Assembly: GCF_003171515.1 (NCBI RefSeq)
Contig: NC_089398.1
Coordinates: 1,984,001 to 2,048,000, forward strand
Origin: Pyrenophora tritici-repentis
Lineage: Eukaryota > Ascomycota > Dothideomycetes > Pleosporales > Pleosporaceae
Reading direction: 5' to 3'
Length of the DNA: 64,000 bases
Shown: in pieces, positions 10,292 through 22,015 of the stretch
Numbering within the stretch: the stretch's first letter is position 1
Layout of the letters: each line of letters begins with the position of its first letter
The notes under the pieces: generated by a model
Told to the model about the DNA's origin: nothing
The model's database searches: none
Seen by the model: only the letters and a program-made list of their open reading frames with translations
Made by a program: the position numbers and the translations under genes

Positions 10292-13200
10292 ATGTCAATT
10301 TTCAGTGGTCTCGGAGGTGCGCAGCCTGCCTCAAGTGGCACCTCGGGCGGAGGACTGTTTTCAACGACAACAGGCACATCCGGCGGTACTACACCGAGCC
10401 TATTTAGCAATCTCGGCGGAGGTAGTTCGAACGCGCAATCTGGCACGACACAAGCGACAAGCAGTGGGGGACTCTTCAGTGGGCTGGGCGGAGCGGCAAC
10501 AGGCACATCCAGCGGTACTACACCGGGCCTCTTTAGCAATACCAGTGGAGGTAGTTCGAATGCGCAATCTGGCACGACACAGGCGACAGGCGGTGGAGGC
10601 ATCTTCGGTGGACTGGGCGGAGCGAAATCGACTGCGACAACTACACCTTCGCTCTTCGCTGGCGCTGGCACAGCTACCGGTACGCAACCGCAAACGCAAC
10701 CGCAAACGAACAGCTTCTCGCTGTTCAACACCAACAACAACGCGACGTCGCAAGCCACGACCAACAATGCGCAGCAAACGAGCGGCCTTGGCCAATCCTC
10801 CTTCTTTACCTCAACACAGCAACAGCCTCAGCAACAGCAGCAACCGGGCGCGTCGCTATCTCAGGCGAACGCAGGTACCGGCCGCTCAGCGCACTTTGAT
10901 CACCTACTCGAGCGCGGGCGAAAGCGGAATGCTGGCGAAAATGGCACCAGCAACTTTGATGAGCTGCCGTCGCTGCAGTTGGGACTTGGAGACATTGCCC
11001 GCAAAGTGCGTAATCTGGGCTCGGGTGGTCCCTCTGCGGACCAGGTCCAGGATCGCGGACAAGATCGCGCTGCGTAAGTTGGTTGCACATGACATGTAAA
11101 TCTATACTGATTCTTTCCAGGCACTACCTGCTCTCTGCTTCTGGTGTGAAGATGGGTAGCACCCTCCGCGACCTAAACCAATTCTCGTCCCAGGGCGGTC
11201 TGGCTGCAACTACCCAGGCACAAAATCTCTTCGACAACGACAACGACGTGGACAGCTACATCACCAATTTGCACTCTCAATCCACCCTGGCACTCATCCA
11301 GGAAGGACTGGAGCAGTCAAAACGCGACTTCGACACCTTCCTGGAGGATAATGTCCAGATCGAATGGGACAAGCAGCGCCAGAAGATTTACGAGCACTTT
11401 GGCCTGGGCAGACAGAGTGAGGACTTGACCGCATCACAAAGCGCATTCGGCAGCACAGCTCGCGGTGCGTTTGGACGCACTACAAACCGAAAGGGCCGCT
11501 CTATGGGCCCGAACAATGCCTCTGTGAATGGCAGATCGACTTTTGGAGCGTCTGCTGCCGGACCGCCCGTTCTCGGCCTCTCTCAAAGCGTGTTGGGTGG
11601 ACGAGAGTCGTCGGACAAATCTGTCATGGGCGGTCAAGCTGGCCTTCAAGACCGCTACGCCCGCGACAAGCAAGAGAAGTTTATGAACGAGGTCAAGAGG
11701 CTCAACGAGGCAAGACTGCGCGAGGATCCCTTCCTGGTGCTCCATGCCTTCTCCGAAGTGGAGAAGGTGTCTGGTACCGAATACTCAGACCACTTCATCA
11801 ACGCTTACGGAGCACTGATTTCCATCACTGGCGAGAAGAACGATGTGGAAGCCTTGAACCCAAGCTCAAACCAGCCGAAAGAGCGAAGCTTCACCAAGGA
11901 TTATTTGGACGATCAACCAAACTCCGTTGCCAGCGTACGAATGCGCAAGCGTATACTAGACGGTTCTCGCAAGTATCTCGAAAGCAAGTTTCTGGAACAG
12001 GTAGAAGATGTCTTGCGAAGGAATCCTGCAGAGGCGCTCGTAGGCGGTGTACCTTCCATGGTGAACAAGATTCGAGGCTTCGTACGAGCCAAGGCCGCTT
12101 TCAAGGAGCTGGGTGCAGAGCCTGAGCTTTTCCAGAGAATAGGCGATAACGGTGAAGAGTTCCCGTGGATCATCATCTTCTACTTGCTAAGAGGAGGTCT
12201 ACTTGCCGAGGCTGCTGAGTATGTTCGAGAAAAGAGGAACTTCTTCCAGAACACCGACAGAAACTTCGCATCGGCAATTACACAGTACGCCACTGATCCG
12301 GATCGAAGGCTCACCCCAGATACGCAGCAAAAAGTTGGCCACACACACGCCCAGAGGACTCGCTTGAAGACCCCAGAAGACCCCTATCGAATGGCCTGCT
12401 ACAAGATTGTCGGTCGATGTGATATGAGCAAGCGTAACCTGGACCCTATCAAGGAGACTATGGATGACTGGGTTTGGCTGCAATTCAACTTGGCCCGTGA
12501 GGGCAACAGAGCCGAAGAGAACGCTGGTGAGGTCTTCGGCTTGGAAGAGATTCGAACGACCATTGCAGAAATTGGCCAGAAACATTTCACGAACGACGTA
12601 CAGGACTCTGGCGGTTACGGAGTTTACTTCTATCTTGCTACGCTTGCAGGCTTGTTTGAGCCGGCCATCAACTACCTGTATACCCACAACTACGTCTCTG
12701 CGGTACACTTTGCCGTTGCGCTCGACTACTACGGCCTCCTACGGGTATCAGACTGGACTACCGCGGGCAGCGAAATCTTGACATATACTACTAGGCAACA
12801 ACCGCAGCTAAACTTTGGACGGGTGGTTGGCTACTACACAAGCGACTTCCGTGCTGCTCGGGCTGATGCTGCGGCTGAGTACCTGGTGTTGATCTGCATG
12901 AATGCGGACTTGCCGGGCGAAGCGGGTAAACAACAAGCTGGGCTCTGCCATGAAGCCCTTCGTGAGCTTGTCCTCGAGACACGCGAATTCGCCACACTTC
13001 TGGGCGACGTCAAGTCGAATGGCCAGACCACCTTGGGTCTCATCCAGGAGCGTGTACCGTTGCTCAAACTTGACGGCGAAACGGGCTTGCTCAACACTAT
13101 TACTAGTGAAGCCGCAAGAATGGCCGACGACAACGGCCGCATCAATGATGCTATCCTGCTCTGTCACTTGGCGGGCGAATATGACAGCGTTGTTACAATT

Positions 13201-13895
13201 CTGAACCGCGCACTTGCTGAGGCTCTTTCGGTAGAACTGGGCCAGGAGCCGCTGCGTTTGGAACCATTGAAGCCACGCCTAACACCCGCCGAGTCGCAGC
13301 AGTTGCAACAACAGCGCTCTGATTTGACTTCGTCAAGCCTGAGCATGCTAGGAACAGATGATCCAGTCGAGCTCGCACAGAAGGTCCTTGCCCTCTACGA
13401 CGCAAACAGTCTGTGGTGGAGGAAGGTTAACCAGATGAACCGCGATACAGTCGGTATATTGTACAACCTCAACAACGCAAAGAAGATCATTGAGGCCGGT
13501 GACTACATGACAGCACTAGGCGTAAGTACTCCGATTCCCATCACGAATTCTTTACTAACCTATCATAGCAAATCGAGAACCTTCGTATTCTTCCCCTGTC
13601 GGCCGGAGGCAATGTCAGCGACATTCGCGCCACTGCCAATAGCTTCAACCAGTATCCCGCGGAGATTTCTCGCAACATCGGCAATGTGCTTCTCTGGTGC
13701 ATTGGCTGCTGCTCACGGCACCGTGAGCATCTGTTGTCTGGGCAATTCGATGATCCTATGCGCAAGGTGCTAGCGGACCAGTTGTTGCAAAAGGCCAAGG
13801 ATTTGATGGTCTTTGCTGGGCTGATCAAGTACAAGTTGCCACCGAGAGTGTTCGAGACGCTGGCGAGAGAAGGTCAGGATGTTGGTGCTTTGTAA
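10292..13895 (+). CDS. NIC96: nucleoporin NIC96 (nuclear pore inner-ring scaffold)
   Basis: Exons 10292-11073, 11121-13521 and 13569-13895 (introns of 47 bp each, GTAAGT donors) join in phase into about 1169 residues. The first 200 residues are Gly/Ser/Thr/Gln-rich with degenerate FG-type units (SIFSGLGG, GLFS, SLFSNLGGG), and then poly-Gln. A helical segment near DHLLERGRKRN and the long alpha-solenoid follow, with family landmarks AHYLLSASGVKMGSTLRDLNQF, IEWDKQRQKIYEHFGL, DPFRMACYKIVGRC-like (DPYRMACYKIVGRCD) and FEPAINYL. NIC96 anchors the Nsp1 subcomplex to the pore scaffold at the nuclear envelope. Two 129-bp direct repeats lie in the N-terminal coding part. The ATG at 10292 is the first that gives the FG-like start. 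Confidence 0.92.
10371..10628 (+). repeat. two tandem ~129-bp repeats within the NIC96 N-terminal region
   Basis: Units beginning CAGGCACATCC at 10371 and 10500 are about 90% identical and encode a 43-residue Gly/Ser/Thr-rich block twice. They are in frame, so unit number could vary between strains without breaking the gene. Confidence 0.8.
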
Positions 13896-14898
13896 AGATA
13901 GACGGGCGAAGCATATTCGTAATATTAGCTTTTGCGATTTTTGGTTCCGCTCACGCGGCGAAGGGTTCATAATGAGCATGATTGACATGGAATTAGAGTG
14001 ATACCAATGTTCATCACGTTATGTCGGCCATGAGCAGTGTCTAGCCTTTGTACGGGTTTGATCACCTTAGCAGAAGTTTATTCAAGTCCGGTCAGCCGCC
14101 ACGCGGAGGTCCCCTCAACTTGTATCCGGTCAGCTGAGGCTGTAGCCGACCAGTGGTAAGATGAAGACATGGACGGGCGCGAATATTGCTATTCGCCAGG
14201 CCCTTGCATAATGTACTGACGTCTCGCCGCAAAGTCCGCGGTCAAGCAGCGTGGGGTAGAAGCTAGGGGTGTGGTGGTACGATGCGCCCTGCACGTGTAC
14301 CTTTTCGCCTTCTCGGCTTTCAGGCATTGTTGTTGGGAGAAATCTCTTCCAGGTAAAGGCGTATATTCAGGTCGTTCGATATGTTGTCGCAACAGGCGTG
14401 TTCCCGACGCGATCCGTAGACTCACGTGAAGGATCGGCGAGTGGTGTGACCCCACTTCGCGGACCGGGAGCGCTTTTCTCTTGGGGCACCCACGTCATAT
14501 GGCAACCCCTGCTGCCTGCTACAAACAGCAACACCTTATCGCCTGCTCCGGACAATACATAGGCTTGTTGGCCCCATGAGCAGACAAAACAAGAATTGCC
14601 AATTACCAACTAATTCTAATTGCTACTGATATCTCGCCCACGACTCGGCAAAGCTACCCCTCCAACTACCATCGACCATTGACGCTTCCCAACACGTCGG
14701 GACCCGCTTCTCTCGGCGTCCATAGTTTTCACCCAGCTAGACAGGCACCGGTGAATCCACATTGACCTCATACTGACCCACGGCCAAATATCTTCTCGGC
14801 CCTTTATGTCTGCGAGTACCCCCAACCCCTACACTCCCACCTTCACCACCTTCACTTCCACCTTCTATTCCCTTGATACCCCCATATACCAAAATACC
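13896..14898. other. intergenic region upstream of phosphofructokinase
   Basis: The 3' UTR of NIC96 and the promoter of PFK. The last 150 bp before the PFK start are strongly CT-rich, as in highly expressed fungal genes. No coding sequence is supported, except that an in-frame ATG at 14806 would extend PFK by 31 residues. Confidence 0.45.
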
Positions 14899-17306
14899 AT
14901 GGCGCCGACTGAGATTCCCCCGCCCCTCGAGGGCAAGAAGAGGCGCATTGGAGTTATGACTAGCGGAGGAGACGCACCCGGCATGAACGGAGCAGTACGA
15001 GCCGTAGTCCGCATGGCCATTCACAACGACTGCGAGGCGTTTGCCATATACGAAGGCTACGACGGTCTGGTAAAGGGTGGAGACATGATCAAGGAGATGA
15101 AGTGGGAAGATGTGCGAGGTTTCCTGTCGGAAGGAGGTACCCTCATCGGCACAGCACGATGCATGGAGTTTATGCAGCGAGAAGGTCGCCGAAGAGCCGC
15201 AAAGAACATGATTGTCAAGGGCATTGACGCGCTCATCATCTGCGGTGGTGACGGCTCGCTCACAGGTGCAGACAGGTTCCGTGCAGAGTGGCCGGAGCTG
15301 CTGAACGAGCTGGTCGAGGCAAAGGAGCTTACCGCTGAGCAGATTGAACCGTTCAAGCACCTCAACATTGTCGGTTTGGTCGGCTCAATCGACAACGATC
15401 TTTCCATGACTGATGCCACGATTGGATGTTACACATCGCTCGGACGTATCTGCGAAGCCATCGACTCGGTCGACACCACCGCCGTAAGCCATCAGCGAGC
15501 ATTCGTCATCGAGGTCATGGGCCGACACTGTGGTTGGCTTGCGCTCAGTGCTGGTGTTGCAACAGGAGCCGACTTTGTCTTCACACCTGAAAACCCTCCT
15601 GCGGAAGGTTGGCAAAAGGAAATGTGCCGTCAGATCAAGAAGCACAGGAGTATGGGCAAGCGAAAGACCATTGTCGTTGTTGCTGAGGGCGCTATCGACC
15701 GCAACCTCAACAAGATCACATCACAACACGTCAAGGATATTCTTTCGGAAGACGCTAAGCTTGACACACGAGTGACGACGCTTGGACACGTTCAGCGTGG
15801 AGGTACACCCTGCGCGTACGACCGTATGCTTTCGACACTTCAGGGCACCGAGGCCGTCAAGGCTGTGCTGGAAGCTACACCTGATATTCCTAGCCCAGTT
15901 ATCTGTGTGCAAGAGAACAAGATTGTCCGAAGACCACTCCTTGAAGCTGTTGCACAGACCAAAGAAGTCGCTGTTGCCATCGAAAACAAGGACTTCCACA
16001 GGGCTATGCAGCTCCGCGACACCGAGTTCGAGCAACAGTACCAGGCCTACAAGATCACCACAGCGGCTGACCAGCCAGAGCTTCTTCTCCCCGAAGAAAA
16101 GCGTATGCGGGTCGGTATCATCCACGTTGGTGCTCCAGCTGGAGGTATGAACGCAGCGACCCGTGCTGCCGTCGCCTACTGCATTGCTCGTGGTCACAAG
16201 CCAATTGCCCTCCACAACGGTTTCCCTGGCATAATCCGCCATCATTCCGATGAGCCAGTTGGTGCTGTGCGAGATATTGCCTGGGTTGACGCTGAGACTT
16301 GGGCTTCCAAGGGTGGATCAGAGATTGGAACCAACCGTGGTCTTCCCAGCGAGGACCTTGAAACTGTTGCTTTCGTCTTCAAGAAGTACAACATCCAGTC
16401 CTTGTTCATCGTTGGTGGATTCGAGGCTTTCACGGCTGTTTCCGAACTTAGACAGGCGCGGGAGTACTACAAGGCGTTCAAGATCCCTATGGTAAGTTGC
16501 TTGTCATGGTATAGTTGAGTGGTTTGCTAACAAGGTTATAGGTCATCATTCCTGCTACCATCTCCAACAACGTTCCCGGCACAGAGTACTCGATTGGCTC
16601 AGATACTTGCTTGAACGCGCTGATCCAGTACTCTGACGCCTGTCGTCAATCCGCATCCGCATCCCGTCGCCGAGTATTCATCATCGAAACCCAAGGTGGT
16701 GAGTCTGGCTACATCGCAACCGTGGCCGGTCTCAGTATCGGAGCTCTGGCCGTGTACACGCCCGAAGAAGGCATCAACCTCAAGATGCTCGACCGCGACA
16801 TCGACCATCTCCGCGCCGTCTTCTCCAAGGACAAGGGCGTTGCCCGGTCCGGTAAAGTAATCCTAGTCAATGAAAAGGCCTCAAAAACCTACTCTGTGCA
16901 AATCATCGCACAAATGATTGCAGAGGCCTCCAACGGCAAGTTTGAGTCTCGTCACGGTGTCCCCGGTCACTTCCAACAAGGAACCACACCCTCGCCCATG
17001 GACCGTGTCCGAGCCGTCCGCTTCGCTACAAAGGCCATGCAGCACATTGAGACGTACGCCGGCATGGAGCCTGACCAAATCGTCGACGACCCAATGTCCG
17101 TCAGCGTCATCGGTATTAAAGGATCCAAGCTACTCTTCTCGCCCATGGAGACGGTGGAGAAGAAGGAGACGGAGTGGCATCGGAGACGGCCCAAGCATGA
17201 GTTTTGGATGGCGCTCAAGGAGACGGTTGATACGCTTTCGGGTAGACCTCAGGCTCCTGCTAATCCTACACCTATTGATACACTGGCTGGTAGACCTGCG
17301 AAATGA
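14899..17306 (+). CDS. pfkA: ATP-dependent 6-phosphofructokinase (tandem-domain fungal type)
   Basis: The enzyme phosphorylates fructose-6-phosphate to fructose-1,6-bisphosphate, the committed step of glycolysis. Exons 14899-16491 and 16542-17306 (50-bp intron, GTAAGT..ATAG) give about 785 residues made of two PFK domains. The N-terminal half is catalytic: [26 protein letters not shown] (ATP/Mg), [15 protein letters not shown] (catalytic Asp region), MGRHCGW and [13 protein letters not shown]. The C-terminal half is the degenerate regulatory copy: [44 protein letters not shown] and [15 protein letters not shown] prefer the ATG at 14899 because of its ACCATGG context and the upstream CT-rich leader. 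An in-frame ATG at 14806 adds a Thr/Pro-rich 31-residue extension and cannot be excluded. Confidence 0.93.
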
Positions 17307-17914
17307 GGGGGTGATGGATGGGGTGATGGGTGATGGAGCGAAAAGGGAAATGCATCGTGCAAAGGGATTATGATGATGATGATGCTTATGCAGGAATTCC
17401 CATGCCTATGATGACGATGATGATAATACACGAATGCAATTCATGAATATGATATGATATGATATGATATGACTACTACCTCTCTCTGTGTGTGTACTAT
17501 GTCTTTTGCATCTCGCCGGAATCCAAAGGCCGACATTGCGAAGCTAGTATGAGTTCAATACTTGATGTGTAGGTATAGTGTCTCGAGACTTTTTGGTAGT
17601 CTACTAAGTTAAAGCAAGGGTTAGTATGATTTAGGTGTTGGCGAAGTGATTAGGTTAGGGTTCTGAGGGTGCCGGTTGCTTGTTTGCGAGGAGAGATGTT
17701 ACTCTTGCTTTTGCTAGAGATTAATAGACATTCGTTCCACTTACCCAAAGTTCCAGAGCGAGCTGACTAAGATGACGTAACCCCTCTTACTTACACCATC
17801 TCGTGCACAACTTTTTTTTTGACAAACATCCCGCATTCCTGTACTTACACGCCCCAAAGGAAACGACGCCAACCCCCCCAAAGAAAGCAAACAAGGAAAG
17901 CGAAAACGTCTACA
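17307..17914. other. intergenic region with microsatellites
   Basis: The 3' flank of PFK and the promoter of the dehydrogenase. It contains imperfect ATG repeats (17371-17428) and a GATAT pentamer repeated about five times near 17448-17472. No gene is visible. Confidence 0.5.
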
Positions 17915-19066
17915 ATGAGTTCCTCGTCGTCAAAAGAAATGGTTGTTATACTTACCGGCGCGTCGAGAGGTATGTGATGGCTTTTTCAACCTCGACCGGC
18001 GTGAGTGGTTCGGGGTTGGTTGGTTGGTTGATTAGAGGAGACTTGTTCATGTACTCTTTTCATGTGTTGTGTATACTTGCATACATGATAGAATGTAGAC
18101 TCACGTGCCATGCCCTTCACCCCTACCCCACCCTCCCTCTATCCCTCACTAACACCCCACCCTCCCTCCATCCCTCGCTAACCCCCCTCCCCAACCAGGC
18201 ATCGGCCTAGCCATCGCGCACCACCTCCTTGCCGCCTCGCACAAAGTCGTCCTAATCTCGCGCACCACGGCCCCCCTCTCAGCCCTAGAGTCCCAATACG
18301 GATCCTCGCAAGTATCCCTTCTTGCAGGCAACATGGCGGACGCTACGCTTGCGCGCCGCGCTGTCGAGGCCGCCGTGGGTAAATGGGGTAGACTGGATAG
18401 TGTGGTGATTAACCATGGGAGTTTGGAGCCGGTGAAGCCGGTGGGGGATAGTAGTGTTGAAGAGTGGAGGAGGGGGTTTGATGTTAATGTTTTTAGTGCT
18501 GTTGGGTTGGTGAGTTTGGGTGTTTTTTCTTTTTCCTCATGTCCCTTATATGTACTTCCCTTTCTTCGATCGGTTGGGTCATGTGATTTTATTTGACTTC
18601 TTCTCCACTCCTCCACCCCGCTAACCTACCCACCCACGCACAGATCCAATCCTCCCTCCCCCACCTCCGCGCCTCCCCCCACTCCCCCCGCATAATCCTC
18701 ACCTCCTCCGGCGCCTCAACATCCACCTACCAATCCTGGGGCTGCTACGGCGCCGGAAAAGCCGTGCTAAACCACCTGGCCGCCACGCTCTCCGTCGAAG
18801 AACCCAGCATCACCACCATCTCCATCCGCCCTGGTGTCGTAGACACGGAGATGCAGCGGGAGATCCGCGAAGTCCATGCTTCGAGTATGAGTGCCAAAGA
18901 TAGGGAGAAGTTCAGTGGGCTGAAGGAGAATGGTGGGTTATTGAGGCCGGAGCAACCGGGACATGTTATTGCGAGGTTGGCGGTTGCGGAGGGGGAGGCG
19001 ATTCAGGGTTTCAGTGGGAAGTTTTTGAGTTGGAATGATGAGGTGTTGGGGGCTTTTCAGGGGTAG
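17915..19066 (+). CDS. short-chain dehydrogenase/reductase (classical SDR)
   Basis: Exons 17915-17969, 18199-18509 and 18644-19066 join in phase into about 262 residues. The NAD(P)-binding start is TGASRGIG (split by intron 1). The NNAG motif appears as INHGS, followed by the Ser of LTSSGAS. The active-site YxxxK is YGAGK and PGVVDTEMQ follows, so all catalytic elements of a classical SDR are present. The arrangement resembles small fungal IRC24/benzil-reductase-like SDRs, but the substrate is unknown. Intron 1 (229 bp) is unusually long and C-rich near its acceptor. Intron 2 has a CTAAC branch site. Codon use changes along the gene: C-ending codons dominate exons 2a and 3a and T/G-rich codons dominate the ends. 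Confidence 0.88.
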
Positions 19067-19355
19067 AAAGTGAGAGGGCGGGAGGGGGGTTTGTAGTCAT
19101 AGTTATTGTTCTAGCTACCAACTCCGACTTTTAACTCCGACTCCGACTCTGACGTCTCTCTCTGACGTCTCTCCTAACACAAAACGGTTCTCCCTCCCCC
19201 TTCCCGCTATTTCTGAGACTAATAATCCTGGGGCGGCGGCGGCGGCGGCACCACTAACGAGGACGACAGCATGTGACCTAAATACACAAACACATTAGCA
19301 CTCTTCGCACACACACCCCGTCATTCATCCATCAATCCATCCATCAATCCATCCA

Positions 19356-19896
19356 TCAACTCATCCAGCCACCCAACATTGCTCTAAAAATAAAATCAAA
19401 ACCCACCGTAGTGTAACACTCATTCGCACCCGCACAATGGCCCGGTGGATAACTATTTCTAATATCCCCAGTCGGCTTCGAGTTAACCATATTTACCACC
19501 TTGGCCCCGATATAGCAACCAAACTTCCCCCAATGGCACAACTCGTAATTCGTAGAGTGCCCTGGTGCACAGTCCCAATTTAAAGTTGTCGCGGAAATGG
19601 ACTTGATGTTGGACGTCGGATGATCATGTGATCGGATCGGGTCTTTGAGATTCCGGATCCGTGCCAAGGGACTGATCTATCATGTACAAATACCGGACTA
19701 GCCGTCTGATCTTTCTGATCCTTAGAGAGAAAGCAATCAATGATCCCACTCTTGAACGTATTCTGATCGGTGTCATCCCAACCACCACAAAAGTTATAGT
19801 GCGGCATTCGCCGTGTTTTTCGGGGGATGCTAAGGTGGTGCCGAGGAGGAGGGAGAGGAGGAGGGAGAGGAGGAGGATGGGGGAAAGGGTGCGCAT
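19356..19896 (-). pseudogene. small secreted Cys-containing protein, frame-disrupted
   Basis: An ATG at 19896 starts a strong signal peptide (MRTLSPILLLSLLLSLLLGTTLA) followed by SPEKHGEC. The continuation that looks protein-like is in two other frames. A middle block with HYNFCGGWDDTDQNTFKSG and IIDCFLSKD follows after a one-base shift near 19806. A C-terminal block with NWDCAPGHSTNYELCHWGKF, CYIGAKVV, CAGANECYTTVG and a stop at 19356 follows in the third frame. The second change could be an intron (GTATTT near 19700 to CAAG near 19608). The first has no room for one and falls next to a short C run. Mature size would be about 120-130 residues with about eight cysteines, the profile of a secreted or effector-like protein. 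Family and function are unknown. Confidence 0.45.
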
Positions 19897-20684
19897 GGTT
19901 GTGGTTGTGGTGGTGTGAATGGGAGGGAGGGAGGCTTACCTAGCCTTTTTGTCTTTTTCTTTCCAAGAGGCCCTAGCTCACCTTGTGGAGTTGGTGGTAA
20001 TACGCGTTTACCCCGTCACTTTTACACCGTAATCACGGTTTTACCCCGTATTCGCAAAGATGCACCTAAAGTGGTCTTGTTTTAAGCGCGTAAGCTGTGA
20101 AGCTTATAGTCGCAACATTGAGTTGTGTCGGCCATAGGGCTTATCCCTTGGCTCCTCCTTAGGCAACCAGGCAACCAGGCAGCCACCCATTTACCCGCTA
20201 GTATCTTTACGGCCTAGCTCCTTCACTCCCTCTTCCCACTGCGTATATAGACTTCTTTCCGATAGCTCTAATACGACATGATTCTCCCCAACCTTGACGC
20301 TTGACATCTACTAACCGTGCCAAGGCTTAGCTTATTACTAAGCTAAGTCAGCTGCGCTGACACTCGCCGCAGGCGAGTGCCGACGCTCCATACAATATTT
20401 GTGACGGTTATGAGGAGAAGCAGATCACGTGTTAGTGGTCTGGTGCTGCTTCCTTACTTTATTGAGCACCTCTTACCTCAGCTGTATCATAGATACGTCA
20501 TGTAAAATAGACCCTGCTGCTGCTTCTGAGAGCACAGCACGAACAAGACAACACACACAATATACTCTGATTACTGCCTCGCGCAGACACAATTTGATTG
20601 ACTGCATTCACTGCAACAATATTACCGTCCCAACGATATTTTTTCACAACTCCATTACTCAAATCCCTTCTTATAGCCCCTACA
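19897..20684. other. gene-to-transposon boundary region
   Basis: It contains a GGA-rich strip upstream of the secreted-protein start, a hairpin-rich stretch near 20330-20380 (GCTTAGCTTATTACTAAGC and CACTCGCCGCAGGCGAGTG) and the 5' part of the first Fot1-like element. Part of the latter (about 20497-20618) recurs at 44437-44568. No host gene is visible. Confidence 0.45.
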
Positions 20685-21842
20685 ATGGCCCAATCGCAAA
20701 TCTTAGTCAATGATCGCATTTTGGAGATCTTGAAGTCTATTGAAGATATCCCAAAGCCTAATTTTAAGCAATTGGCGCGCGAGCACGGCGTCCCATACCA
20801 GCGATTACTCGTCCGATCAAAGGGTCGCCCAACACGCTCTGAGCGTCCCTCTAGCACGTACAAGCTTACTGAGGCGCAAGACCGTGCACTATACGATTAT
20901 ATCGCACGTCTTGATGAACTTGGCGTTTGTGTACAACTGCCTATGATTGTATCGTGTGTCAATTATCTTCTTCAACAAGCTCATGATGGTCCTGGTCCTC
21001 CACCAACTGCAAGCTCGCGATGGGCAAAACAATGGCTCAAACGGCAACCTGAGCTTCACGTACGACGACAGCGATCTCTTAATCTTAATCGCGCACTTGC
21101 GCATGATTCAGACTCCATTGTCAAGTGGTTTGACACCTTTACTAGTCTGATTCAGACGCATGGTATCCCACCAATGATTATTATTGAAGGCGACGCACTC
21201 CTTGAGCGCTACTTCACCGATTTACCTGATAATTATCTTATTGCGCACAGCGACAGTGGCTACACAAACGATCAATTAAGTGTTGAGTGGGTAAAGCACT
21301 TCGTACAACAGAGCCAGAAGCACATTCAAGGGGTATATCGGCTGCTCTCGTTCGACGGATTGGATTCACACTGCACCCAAGAGTTTCTAGAAGTCCTTGA
21401 GGATCACAAGGTTATTGCCTATCGCCTGCCTCCGCATACATCTCACTTTCTCCAACCGCTTGATGTAGGCTGTTTCCAGCCGTACAAGCACTGGCACGCG
21501 CAGGCTGTTGATTATGCAACCCGAACAGGCTCTACAGCTTTCAACAAGGTTGAGTTCTTGGCTGCTATCGAGTCAATCCGCGCCTACACATTCAAGTCCC
21601 GTACAATACAAAAAGGCTGGCGGGACTCAGGATTATATCTATTGGATATCAAGCGCGTCAAGAATAATATACAGAGAGATTTTGCTGATTGGTATACTGA
21701 TTGCCAAGATACTGGTAGCAGTAGTAATGATAGTAGTAGCAACGCTACTATAGATGGAACACCACCACCACCAGAGCTAAACACGCCTCTAACAATCCGG
21801 ACGCTTAAGCGTATAGAGTCCGCAACAAGCAAGCCGGCTTGA
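20685..21842 (+). CDS. Fot1/pogo-type DDE transposase, internally deleted but open
   Basis: ATG at 20685 (MAQSQILVNDRILEILKSIE) opens 385 residues. The N-terminal HTH/CENP-B-like part (FKQLAREHGVPYQRLLVR, TEAQDRALYDYI, WAKQWLKRQPEL) is intact. The protein then jumps from FTSLIQTHGIPP directly to MIIIEGDALLERYFTDLPDNY, skipping the segment that should hold the first catalytic Asp (the FDETGF region). The second Asp (LLSFDGLDSHCTQEF) and third (LQPLDVGCFQPYKHW) remain. The deletion of some 60-70 residues is in frame and no stop codon is present. It cannot be catalytically active, but it could bind element ends. The 3' flank has subterminal GGCTTGAT repeats. Confidence 0.8.
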   Translation: MAQSQILVNDRILEILKSIEDIPKPNFKQLAREHGVPYQRLLVRSKGRPTRSERPSSTYKLTEAQDRALYDYIARLDELGVCVQLPMIVSCVNYLLQQAHDGPGPPPTASSRWAKQWLKRQPELHVRRQRSLNLNRALAHDSDSIVKWFDTFTSLIQTHGIPPMIIIEGDALLERYFTDLPDNYLIAHSDSGYTNDQLSVEWVKHFVQQSQKHIQGVYRLLSFDGLDSHCTQEFLEVLEDHKVIAYRLPPHTSHFLQPLDVGCFQPYKHWHAQAVDYATRTGSTAFNKVEFLAAIESIRAYTFKSRTIQKGWRDSGLYLLDIKRVKNNIQRDFADWYTDCQDTGSSSNDSSSNATIDGTPPPPELNTPLTIRTLKRIESATSKPA

Positions 21843-22015
21843 TAGGCTTGGCTTGTAGGCTTGGTGGCTTGAGGCGATAATCAAGTCAAGAAAGCAGTCT
21901 GAGACTTGAAGAGCAAGCCTACAAAATAGAGGCTGTCGGCTTGATGGCTTGATAAGGCTTGATCTACTTTTTGTGGTGTTTTTGGTAGAGGGTGGTGTTA
22001 GTGTTCCTCTAATTA

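Noticed and set aside
10126..10767. 213-residue minus-strand frame opposite NIC96
   Set aside because: Val/Pro-rich antisense of the Gly/Ser/Thr repeat; no protein-like features.
20330..20380. Hairpins as a transcription terminator or riboswitch
   Set aside because: Such bacterial-type signals are not expected in a fungal nuclear genome, and the hairpins lie in transposon flank.
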